Source: Planctomycetota bacterium (GTDB taxonomy: Bacteria > Planctomycetota > Planctomycetia > Pirellulales > S012-138). Taken from it: 5,981 nucleotides of DNA. The notes under the pieces were generated by a model that was not told where the DNA came from, ran no database searches, and saw nothing but the letters and a program-made list of their open reading frames with translations. The translations under genes were made by a program, and so were the position numbers. Shown here one piece after another: positions 1-5,248 of the stretch. The stretch lies in contig JALSGI010000083.1 of the NCBI GenBank assembly GCA_026982835.1, positions 1 to 5,981 of the forward strand, in the 5' to 3' direction. Within the stretch, counting starts at the first letter, position 1, and every line of letters begins with the position of its first letter.

Positions 1-33
1 CCAAGGGCTTTCCGAAAGACGCAGGCTTTCAGC

Positions 34-79
34 GCAAAAGAGATGCCCTTCGCAGGCGGGGCAGGGACCCGCGAAGGGC
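34..79 (-). terminator. Candidate intrinsic terminator, minus strand
   Basis: Positions 45-53 and 71-79 are perfect 9-base inverted repeats (GCCCTTCGC and GCGAAGGGC). Read on the minus strand, the outer stem encloses a second GCGGG/CCCGC pairing and is followed by ATCTCTTTT. This could end a transcript coming from the small gene at 209-295. The T-tract is interrupted and the hairpin could instead belong to an RNA or gene extending left of the window, so the call is tentative. Confidence 0.3.
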
Positions 80-173
80 TGGGACGGGGATACCCGTTAG
101 TTAGCTTCTGTTGTTTTGTTCTCCTCTTCCCTCCTCACTACACCCACATTCTAGCCTCAAAGGAAATTCCTGC

Positions 174-210
174 AACCCCCTAATTAGGGTTATTTTCATT
201 TTTTTTTCTT
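174..210 (+). terminator. Candidate intrinsic terminator, plus strand
   Basis: AACCC (174-178) can pair with GGGTT (187-191), and a long T-rich tract (ATTTTC followed by nine T's) comes next. The core CCCTAATTAGGG at 178-189 is also a perfect 12-base palindrome, so it could be a protein site instead. As a terminator it would serve a plus-strand transcript entering from the left edge. No gene could be confirmed there: plus frames 2 and 3 are open from the edge only to stops at about 100 and 104. The stem is short. Confidence 0.3.
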
Positions 211-295
211 AGTCGCCCACCACGATCTTCGCCGAGGCGGCTACCAGCAAAAAGACCAGCACGGTAACGCACACGGCTCCCAGCACGGCGTCCAT
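209..295 (-). CDS. Putative 28-residue single-pass membrane protein
   Basis: This small frame starts at ATG 295-293 and stops at TAA 211-209, encoding 28 residues. After MDAVLG comes an uninterrupted hydrophobic stretch (about residues 5-21) rich in V, L, A and F, then a short tail with one lysine and a terminal aspartate. That is the shape of a single transmembrane helix. The start is chosen because AAAAGGGG lies five bases upstream, a better Shine-Dalgarno match than that of any large gene here. The 40 bases before it are AT-rich, as expected for a promoter, though no clean -35/-10 pair was found. The frame stays open far upstream, but that extension is low-complexity and judged spurious. 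The size resembles accessory subunits such as KdpF, but the sequence does not match KdpF and no kdpA follows. Function is unknown, and a chance hydrophobic frame remains possible. Confidence 0.4.
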   Translation of the reverse strand: MDAVLGAVCVTVLVFLLVAASAKIVVGD

Positions 296-431
296 CGGCA
301 CCCCTTTTTCGTAAGTTTTGTTATTTAAGGAACTTATGTAAACCAGCTTCGCCTGGTTGCTGCACCACTCTTGGGGAAGCATGTCCCAATCCCCACGGGC
401 TGTCAAGAGGGCAGGGAGGCAAGTAGGGCCA

Positions 432-464
432 CAAGAAAAAATTTTTTTCGCAAAAATTTTCTTG
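432..464. repeat. AT-rich inverted repeat (hairpin)
   Basis: CAAGAAAA at 432-439 pairs with TTTTCTTG at 457-464. After a two-base bulge, TTTTT at 442-446 pairs with AAAAA at 452-456 around a five-base loop. This gives 13 base pairs made almost entirely of A and T inside GC-rich surroundings. No T-tract follows on either strand, so it is not a typical terminator. It could be a protein-binding dyad or an intrinsically bent or melting site upstream of the small gene. Confidence 0.5.
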
Positions 465-775
465 CGGGTCTTGCCCTGGGATTTCCGCTTGGCGGTTTCC
501 GGAGGGGTGTGCCAAGGGGGCATTTGTCTTCGGCCAGCGAGCCGCACCCGCGGGTGTGCAGTTGTTCTCGTGCAGGGGTGGGAGAAACCTTTGGGAAGGG
601 CTGTGCCGCCCCGGGCAGGCTCAGCCTCAGTCTCCGCACGGGCACTTGCCGGGCAGGTGGCCAAGGGCTGCGGGCTTTTTCCGGTGCATTGGCCCGCTAC
701 AGCATTTTGCAGCGGGTGCAGCAGGTTGCAGCAGCAAGGGATGGGGGGGACGGCTTTTGGGTGGCACTGATGCGT

Positions 776-809
776 TTGACATAACTTATTTTTCCTCAAT
801 TGGTTACAA
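776..809 (+). promoter_or_regulatory. Possible promoter ahead of the structured RNA
   Basis: A perfect TTGACA occurs at 776-781, followed by an AT-rich stretch. At the standard 17-18 base spacing the -10 candidate is ATTGGT or TTGGTT (799-805), which is poor. TTACAA at 804-809 is closer in sequence but spaced too far. An alternative is TTGGGT (757-762) with CATAAC (780-785) at 17-base spacing. Position supports a start for the RNA ending at 1046, but the elements are weak. Confidence 0.2.
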
Positions 810-846
810 CAGAAGACCAAAGAAAGAAGATGTCGCCGGCAGCAAT

Positions 847-1046
847 GGCACTGGGTTTGCAACCACCGCGAAGAGTCTTGGCTTCGAGCAAGCGTGCCCG
901 GCCAGGTCCGTAAACTTGACGGACCGCATGCCGTGAGTGAGACTGGCCCGCGGGGCCTCTGACGCTCCGGGAGCAGGGCGGTTTCGTTGCCCCTGGCTGC
1001 CCTGCTGTGCCGAGGTGGGCTCGGCACGTTAGAGGCCCCTTTTTTT
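847..1046 (+). ncRNA. Putative structured RNA or long leader upstream of tgt
   Basis: The stretch folds into consecutive helical domains. Domain 1: GGCAC (847-851) pairs with GTGCC (894-898) and encloses hairpins GGTT/AACC (854-864) and CGAAG/CTTCG (869-886). Domain 2: GGCCAG (900-905) pairs with CTGGCC (943-948) around GGTCCGT/ACGGACC (905-925, sharing base 905). Domain 3 is a three-way junction: a 13-bp closing stem (952-964 with 1027-1039, one G-U), an 8-10 bp hairpin (AGCAGGGC 972-979 with GCCCTGCT 999-1006) and a 7-bp hairpin (1008-1014 with 1020-1026, loop GTGGG). Seven T's follow directly. It could be a free small RNA, or an attenuated 5' leader of tgt, whose start lies 158 bases beyond. 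I looked for hallmarks of RNase P RNA, tmRNA, SRP RNA, 6S RNA and hammerhead ribozymes and found none. The 5' boundary is uncertain, and GC-rich DNA can fold by chance, though domain 3 is unusually regular. Confidence 0.45.
952..1046 (+). terminator. Intrinsic terminator closing the structured RNA
   Basis: GGGGCCTCTGACG at 952-964 pairs with CGTTAGAGGCCCC at 1027-1039 over 13 bp, and seven consecutive T's (1040-1046) come immediately after. This is the strongest terminator signature in the window. The stem encloses two further hairpins instead of a simple loop. On the minus strand no T-tract follows, so the direction is plus. Whether it ends a separate RNA or attenuates tgt cannot be told from sequence alone. 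Confidence 0.5.
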
Positions 1047-1049
1047 GTC

Positions 1050-1063
1050 TTTCTTGCAAGAAA
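1050..1063. promoter_or_regulatory. 14-base perfect palindrome, possible operator
   Basis: TTTCTTGCAAGAAA is perfectly self-complementary. It sits four bases after the terminator T-tract and 140 bases before the tgt start, a plausible place for a regulator to bind. No second copy was noticed in the window, and no known factor site is recognised. Confidence 0.22.
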
Positions 1064-1203
1064 CCGGCTGGGCCGATCGATTCTCTCCCGGGCTGTTTCC
1101 CGCAGGCTGCTACCGACAAGGGGTGCTCTGGGCTAGATTGACTCGGTACGGCCCTGGTTGCTGCAAAGGTGTTTCGATCCCGCTTGGTTTCGTACTGGAT
1201 TTC

Positions 1204-2331
1204 ATGGCCCACTCCCCCATCCGCTGGTCGGTGACTGCCACCGATTCCCGGACGCATGCCCGCTGCGGGGTGTTGACCACCGCCCGGGGCGAAGTGCGCA
1301 CCCCGTGCTTCATGCCCGTGGGCACGCTGGGGGCGGTCAAGGGATTGGCTCCCGCGTGGGTTCGCCAGACCGGGGCCGAGATGATCCTGGCCAACACGTA
1401 CCACCTGGCCTTGCGTCCCGGTGCGGAATTGGTGGCCCAACTGGGAGGAATCCATCGCTTCATGGGCTGGGAAGGTCCCATTCTGACCGACAGCGGCGGC
1501 TTCCAGATCTTCAGTCTCGCGCAGCGGGTGCAGTTGGACGATTCGGGCGTGGTGTTTCGCTCGCATGTGGACGGTGCCGTGGTGCGTTTGACTCCGGAGC
1601 GGGCCATTCGCATCCAGGAATTGCTGGGCAGCGACATCGCCATGGTGCTGGACCAGGTGGTGCCGCTGCCCAGCCCACCCCCGCTGGTGGAAGAAGCCAT
1701 GCAGCGCACGCTCCGTTGGGCGGCTCGCTGCCGGGAGGCCCATTGCCGCAGCGACCAGGCCCTCTTCGGCATTGTGCAGGGGGGGCTGGACCTGGAACTG
1801 CGCCGCGGTTGCCTGCGGCAGCTGCAGCAGATCGGGTTCGACGGCTACGCCATCGGCGGGCTGAGCGTGGGAGAGCCGCCGCCGGAGATGTACCGCGTGC
1901 TGAAAGCCACCGTGCCCGAGATGCCCGAGGACAAGCCTCGTTACCTGATGGGGGTGGGTCGTCCGGAGGATCTGCTGGAGGCCATCGCTTGCGGGGTGGA
2001 TCTGTTCGACTGCGTGATGCCCACCCGCAACGGCCGCAACGCGATGGCTTTCACCGCCCGGGGGCCTTTGCGCATCCGCAATCGGCGTTACCGGGACGAT
2101 CCCCGCCCGCTGGAAGAAGCTTGCCCGTGCCTGGCCTGCCGGCACTCGCGAGCCTACCTGCGCCATCTGTTCCTGGCCCGCGACATGCTCGGCCCGGTGC
2201 TCCTCTCCCTGCACAACTTGACCTACTACCAGCGTCTGCTGGCAGGGGCGCGCCGGGCCATCCAACGCGGGGAGTACACTGTTTGGCACCGGGAGCAGCG
2301 CCGAAGCTGGGAGCAAGGGACGGGGGAGTGA
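1204..2331 (+). CDS. tgt: Queuine tRNA-ribosyltransferase (tRNA-guanine transglycosylase)
   Basis: This cytoplasmic enzyme exchanges guanine-34 in the anticodon of GUN-anticodon tRNAs (Asp, Asn, His, Tyr) for the queuosine precursor preQ1. The 375 residues equal the E. coli Tgt length. Visible family motifs are TPCFMPVGT (33-41), TDSGGFQ (95-101, with the general-base Asp96), VQGG (191-194), GGLSVGE (218-224), YLMGVG (247-252), and FDCVMPTRNGRN (268-279, with nucleophile Asp269). The zinc site is complete: Cys307, Cys309, Cys312 and His338. Spacing of these residues matches the Zymomonas enzyme with a constant offset. The usual DECTPYP is DQVVPLP (150-156), which I believe is common in planctomycetes. 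The ATG at 1204 is chosen because it begins at the conserved N-terminus and gives the standard length. No clear Shine-Dalgarno precedes it, and the frame stays open upstream to 1045 with non-conserved sequence. Other queuosine genes are absent from the window. Confidence 0.97.
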   Translation: MAHSPIRWSVTATDSRTHARCGVLTTARGEVRTPCFMPVGTLGAVKGLAPAWVRQTGAEMILANTYHLALRPGAELVAQLGGIHRFMGWEGPILTDSGGFQIFSLAQRVQLDDSGVVFRSHVDGAVVRLTPERAIRIQELLGSDIAMVLDQVVPLPSPPPLVEEAMQRTLRWAARCREAHCRSDQALFGIVQGGLDLELRRGCLRQLQQIGFDGYAIGGLSVGEPPPEMYRVLKATVPEMPEDKPRYLMGVGRPEDLLEAIACGVDLFDCVMPTRNGRNAMAFTARGPLRIRNRRYRDDPRPLEEACPCLACRHSRAYLRHLFLARDMLGPVLLSLHNLTYYQRLLAGARRAIQRGEYTVWHREQRRSWEQGTGE

Positions 2332-2560
2332 GCCAGGTTTTTTGGCCATGTCACCGGAAAAGTTTTCCCAGAACATTCGGGGCATAACATCGTTCCGGCC
2401 CGCGGACACCAGCAGCAACTGCAAGCCGACGTGGTAGTTCTGCTGGAATGTGCACCGGGGGTTTTCCGATCTGACAAAGGCGTTGCGGACTCGCTTCCGG
2501 CAAGGGCCGTATCCAATCACCTAGCGCGACTTCCAAATGGCACAGTTGGGGGGGATGAGT
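2332..2560. other. Intergenic region between tgt and the secreted-protein gene
   Basis: No gene with support was seen in these 229 bases. GGAAAA and TTTTCC (2356-2368) flank a single G, forming a near-perfect 13-base dyad shortly after tgt. A GC-rich hairpin with a T-tract expected of an intrinsic terminator was not found, and no convincing promoter pair was seen before the next gene. The G-run at 2547-2554 is the only candidate ribosome binding site for that gene. Confidence 0.4.
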
Positions 2561-3970
2561 ATGCGTGGCGCATCCTCGACAGGACGAACCCCGGGGTTTG
2601 TGATCTTCTTGATTTGCGCCCTGGTAGCCGCTCCGGCCCTGGGGGCTGAACGTCCGGTGCGAACCATCCAAAAGCAAGCCCTCTCCCGGAGTGCCCGCCC
2701 GCAACGCAGCTCTCCTGCGGTTTCCTCCGAGCGGTTGCAGCATCTGGCCACCCGCATCGACAAGCTGCTGCAACACTACCAGCAGCGCCCTCTGAATACC
2801 CGGGATCACAACGCCTGGGAAGTGATGCACCAGGTGGTGGCTTTCGGGGTGAAGACGAAGGTGCGGGTAGGCGGTCCTCAGGGACCGGAACAACCGGCCA
2901 TCGGCTGGCTGTGTTTCAACTATCCGTTCCGGGGGTATCGGATTCTGCAGATGCACAACGGCCTGCCCCTGGGTAACAAGGGCTACGGGGTGCAGGGACA
3001 CCACGGCCAACTGCTGGCCATTCTGGCCCAAAGCCGCCTGCGTAAGGACTATCCGCTGCGGGTCGGGGGGCGCCAGTTCACGGTGGCCGATCTGATCGAG
3101 AACGAGAAGCGCACCTGCCGCACCGGGATGGAGTTGACGTTCAAGCTGATCGGGCTGTCGTACTACATTTCCACCGCGGAGAGCTGGCGGGCCGAAGACG
3201 GCCAGCGGTGGTCTATTGCGCGGCTTTTGCAGGAAGAAATCGACGCCCCCATTCACTCGGCCGCCTGCGGCGGGACGCACCGCTTGATGGGCTACGCCTA
3301 TGCCGTGTGGAAGCGCCGCAAGGAAGGTTTGCCCCTGAACGGGCAGTTTTACCGGGCCGAAAAGTATCTGGCCGACTACCACCGCTGGGCGTTTCGCCTG
3401 CAAAATCCCGACGGTTCGTTCAGCTCCCAGTGGCTGCGCACCCGGGCCCACTCGGCCGATCCTCAGCGGCGGCTTCGTACCACGGGCCACATCCTGGAAT
3501 GGCTGGTCTTCTCCCTGCCCCAGGAGGAACTGACCCGGCCGGAGATAGTCCGGGCCGTGGAGCACCTCGTCCGGCTGCTGGAACGGGACCCGGACTACGC
3601 TTGGGAGATCGGCCCCCTGGGGCACGCCCTGCACGCGCTTGCAATCTACCGGCAGCGAGTGTGGAAGCCGAAGGAATCGCCCTCGCCGAAGACCGGGCCG
3701 CTGGTGGCCCCGCAACCCCGTAACCCGCAAGGGGCCGGAGCCTCTTTTCCCGGGAAGCTGCCTGCCGCGGGGGCCGCAAGCCGCCGGAAAACCCCGGACG
3801 AAATCGAACTTCCCGTCCATGCCCAGGTCCGCCTCCGCCAGGCCACGCGGATCATGTTGCGGCGGATGCACTCCCAGGTGGCTCAGCCGCCCAAGGCTGC
3901 GGTTTCTTCCCCCGCTTCTTCTCCCCGGCAGGCACAAACCACCGGTCCGGTGCTGGTCGGCCCCCGCTAG
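2561..3970 (+). CDS. Secreted helix-rich protein of unknown function
   Basis: Function not recognised. From ATG 2561 the product has 469 residues. An N-terminal signal peptide is clear: arginines at 2 and 9, a hydrophobic core (about 13-27), and a likely cut after ALGA (residue 29). The mature protein begins with a basic linker (30-55), then a mostly helical body (about 56-368). Notable motifs are DHNAWEVMH (82-90), HNGLPLGNKGYGVQGHHG (132-149), CGGTHRLMGYAYA (236-248) and NPDGSFSSQWL (282-292). The NPDGSFS segment and repeated helix pairs recall the alpha/alpha-toroid of prenyltransferase/squalene-oxidase-repeat proteins, an inference only. A proline/alanine-rich tail (369-469) looks disordered. 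Start choice: in-frame ATGs at 2537 and 2555 exist, but the G-run at 2547-2554 is placed well only for 2561. The gene lies 229 bases after tgt and 217 before the thioredoxin/YHS gene, so co-transcription is unproven. Confidence 0.82.
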   Translation: MRGASSTGRTPGFVIFLICALVAAPALGAERPVRTIQKQALSRSARPQRSSPAVSSERLQHLATRIDKLLQHYQQRPLNTRDHNAWEVMHQVVAFGVKTKVRVGGPQGPEQPAIGWLCFNYPFRGYRILQMHNGLPLGNKGYGVQGHHGQLLAILAQSRLRKDYPLRVGGRQFTVADLIENEKRTCRTGMELTFKLIGLSYYISTAESWRAEDGQRWSIARLLQEEIDAPIHSAACGGTHRLMGYAYAVWKRRKEGLPLNGQFYRAEKYLADYHRWAFRLQNPDGSFSSQWLRTRAHSADPQRRLRTTGHILEWLVFSLPQEELTRPEIVRAVEHLVRLLERDPDYAWEIGPLGHALHALAIYRQRVWKPKESPSPKTGPLVAPQPRNPQGAGASFPGKLPAAGAASRRKTPDEIELPVHAQVRLRQATRIMLRRMHSQVAQPPKAAVSSPASSPRQAQTTGPVLVGPR

Positions 3971-4008
3971 CGTCCGGAGGGCGCTGCTACCGCTGCTAGC
4001 CTGGGGGG
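3961..4008 (+). repeat. Hairpin overlapping the stop codon of the secreted-protein gene
   Basis: CCCCC plus GCTAGC (3961-3971) pairs with GCTAGC (3995-4000) and GGGGG (4003-4007), with a two-base CT bulge. This gives 11 bp around a loop of about 23 bases. The stop codon TAG (3968-3970) lies inside the 5' arm. No T-tract follows, so it is not a classic intrinsic terminator; it could protect the mRNA 3' end or slow ribosomes at the stop. Confidence 0.35.
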
Positions 4009-4062
4009 ATGAACGTTCTCCAGCGGCGCTTCGTAGCAGCTCCAGAGCTTGGCGTCCGGTAG

Positions 4063-4138
4063 CGGTTGCTTGCCGGAACAAAAGGTCGAAAACCTCTGTT
4101 CGGCTCCTTTTGCCCAATCCGTACCACGCAAGCAACCG
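4063..4138 (+). promoter_or_regulatory. Long nested hairpin in the leader of the thioredoxin/YHS gene
   Basis: Four nested helices align in order. CGGTTGCTTGC (4063-4073) pairs perfectly with GCAAGCAACCG (4128-4138). CGGA (4074-4077) pairs with TCCG (4118-4121). CAAAAGG (4079-4085) pairs with CCTTTTG (4106-4112). CGAA (4087-4090) pairs with TTCG (4099-4102) around an eight-base loop. That is 26 pairs in a 76-base rod with 3'-side bulges TACCAC and CCCAA. It ends 49 bases before the start codon at 4188. It lacks a following T-tract, so a leader or processed RNA element is more likely than a terminator. No known riboswitch class is recognised. Confidence 0.45.
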
Positions 4139-4187
4139 ATACAGGGAGCAAGAGGGCTCTCTTCGTGTTCGATGGAAGGGCAAGGGA

Positions 4188-5210
4188 ATGTTGGTGCGAT
4201 GGTGCTTGCTGGTGTTGCTGGCCTGGGGAGTGGCCGTTGAAGCTAGGGCCACCGAGGCGATCCGCTGGGCGGCCGACGTGCCGCAGGCTCGCCAGGAGGC
4301 GGCCCGAACCGGACGCCTGGTGCTGCTGCACTTTTGGGCTCCTTGGTGCGGCCCTTGTCGGCGGCTGGAAAAGACCGTGTTTGTTCGCCCTTCGGTGGCC
4401 CGCACGCTGGAAAGCCGCTTCGTGGCCGTGAAGGTGAACGTGGACCAACAACCTGCCCTGGCCCGTAAATACGGCGTGCAGCAAATCCCCTGCGACGTGG
4501 TGATCACTCCCAGCGGGCAAGTGGTGGGCAAGACGATCAGCCCGGCTTCCGCCCAGGCCTACAGCAGCAAGCTGCTGCAAATCGCCCGGCGAGCACTCCC
4601 TCAGCCGCCGACCAGCTACCTGGCCCGAACACCCGGAGCCGCTGCCAGGCCGCCCCAGGTCACCGCTCCGGCACCATCGCCCCGGCGGGCCGCAAGCGTT
4701 CCCTCCCCGCCCCCCTCAGCCCCCAAGGCGGCTCCTCCCGCAGTGCCGTCCCGCCCCCGGTATGCCCAGAAGACTGCTAGCCCTCCTGCCGGGCCGGTGT
4801 GGCCCGGCGCGGCCACTCCCCGGCCCCGGTTCCCCTGGCCGCTGGCCCTGGACGGATACTGCGTGGTGACGCTGGTGGAGCAAGGGCGGTGGGTGCGCGG
4901 CAATCCGCGGTTTGGGATCCGACATCGCGGCCAGCTTTACCTGTTTGCCGGGCCGCAACAGAAGGACCGCTTCTGGCAGAATCCGGAGGGCTACGCCCCG
5001 GTCCTTTCCGGCTACGATGTGGTGATGTACCTGGAGCAGGGACAGTTGGTGCCGGGCAAGCGACGGCACGGGGTGTTTTACCAGGGTCGCATCTACCTGT
5101 TCGCCAATGAGCTTTCGCTGCGCAAGTTCGAGCAGCAGCCGGAACGCTACGCCCCGGAGGTGCTTCGCCGCGTGGCGATGATGGACCAGTGGAGCCGCTC
5201 GCGGCAGTAG
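4188..5210 (+). CDS. Exported thioredoxin-fold protein with two C-terminal YHS-like repeats
   Basis: The 340-residue product starts with a short signal peptide or signal anchor (R4, hydrophobic 6-17, possible cut after ARA at 21). A thioredoxin domain follows (about 30-135) with the redox motif APWCGPC (51-57; Cys54, Cys57) and the cis-proline Pro101. The residue after that proline is Cys102, where threonine is common. A proline/alanine-rich linker spans about 138-218. Two tandem repeats follow (221-273 and 274-325), each with a GY..V start, a turn, GxxYLFA, and a closing F..xPxxYAP; they resemble YHS domains, which often bind metal. Only the first repeat keeps the cysteine (Cys225); the second has Asp277. 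The likely role is periplasmic disulfide or metal-linked redox chemistry; substrate is unknown. ATG 4188 is chosen because GGAAGGG lies about seven bases upstream and the signal peptide begins here. The gene converges on the cyclophilin gene, with a 38-base spacer that has no clear terminator. Confidence 0.9.
   Translation: MLVRWCLLVLLAWGVAVEARATEAIRWAADVPQARQEAARTGRLVLLHFWAPWCGPCRRLEKTVFVRPSVARTLESRFVAVKVNVDQQPALARKYGVQQIPCDVVITPSGQVVGKTISPASAQAYSSKLLQIARRALPQPPTSYLARTPGAAARPPQVTAPAPSPRRAASVPSPPPSAPKAAPPAVPSRPRYAQKTASPPAGPVWPGAATPRPRFPWPLALDGYCVVTLVEQGRWVRGNPRFGIRHRGQLYLFAGPQQKDRFWQNPEGYAPVLSGYDVVMYLEQGQLVPGKRRHGVFYQGRIYLFANELSLRKFEQQPERYAPEVLRRVAMMDQWSRSRQ
4848..5162 (+). repeat. Two tandem YHS-like protein repeats within the thioredoxin gene
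   Basis: Codons 221-273 and 274-325 encode units of 53 and 52 residues that align without large gaps. Shared positions include GY.VV near the start, EQG, a G or P turn, G.xYLFA, an F ten residues later, and a P..YAP end. The DNA of the two units is diverged, so the duplication is old. Loss of cysteine in the second unit suggests the copies have different roles. Confidence 0.65.
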
Positions 5211-5248
5211 GCAGCAAGAGTTGAGGCAGGGGGGTTTTCTCCGCCCCG

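Larger units (their letters stand above)
296..829. other. Long intergenic region without a convincing gene
   Basis: Several open frames cross this stretch on both strands, but they overlap one another, have low-complexity or proline/arginine-rich translations, and show no recognisable domain or good ribosome binding site. Visible structure is limited. There is an AT-rich island just upstream of the small gene (about 300-345), a hairpin at 432-464, a short hairpin CACTTG/CAGGTG at 643-659, and three imperfect copies of a unit beginning TGCAGC at 708-735. The region probably holds divergent promoters for the small minus-strand gene and the structured plus-strand RNA. Confidence 0.5.

Noticed and set aside
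102..200. 32-codon minus-strand frame starting ATGAAAATAACC after the small gene
   Set aside because: It has an A-rich tract instead of a ribosome binding site, its sequence is not membrane-like or recognisable, and it crosses the proposed plus-strand terminator.
708..735. Three imperfect tandem copies of a TGCAGC-starting unit of about 9 bases
   Set aside because: Too short and too degenerate to call a CRISPR, iteron or other functional repeat; noted only as local simple sequence.
830..913. 27-codon plus-strand frame (MSPAAMALGLQPPRR..., basic C-terminus)
   Set aside because: It has an ATG after a purine-rich stretch but no real Shine-Dalgarno, no family resemblance, and it overlaps helices of the proposed structured RNA. 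A leader peptide is conceivable but unsupported.
847..1046. Known RNA classes (RNase P RNA, tmRNA, SRP RNA, 6S RNA, hammerhead ribozyme)
   Set aside because: The conserved core sequences of these RNAs were looked for by eye and not found, so the region is left as an unassigned structured RNA.
1045..1203. Upstream extension of tgt to TTG 1045
   Set aside because: The extra 53 codons have no similarity to the TGT N-terminus, and the ATG at 1204 gives the family's normal length.
796..2520. 574-codon open frame on the minus strand
   Set aside because: It runs antisense through all of tgt, whose motifs are unmistakable. Its translation shows no domain and is rich in shadow-type residues, so it is a by-product of GC-rich codon bias.
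3639..4187. Upstream extension of the thioredoxin frame into the preceding gene
   Set aside because: It would overlap the secreted-protein gene in another frame and bury the signal peptide that begins at 4188.
2351..4531. 726-codon open frame on the minus strand
   Set aside because: It lies antisense to two real genes and the spacer between them, with a low-complexity translation and no recognisable motif.
5211..5248. Possible bidirectional terminator between the convergent genes
   Set aside because: GGGG and CCCC can pair across the spacer, but the stem is only about four bases and no T-tract follows on either strand.
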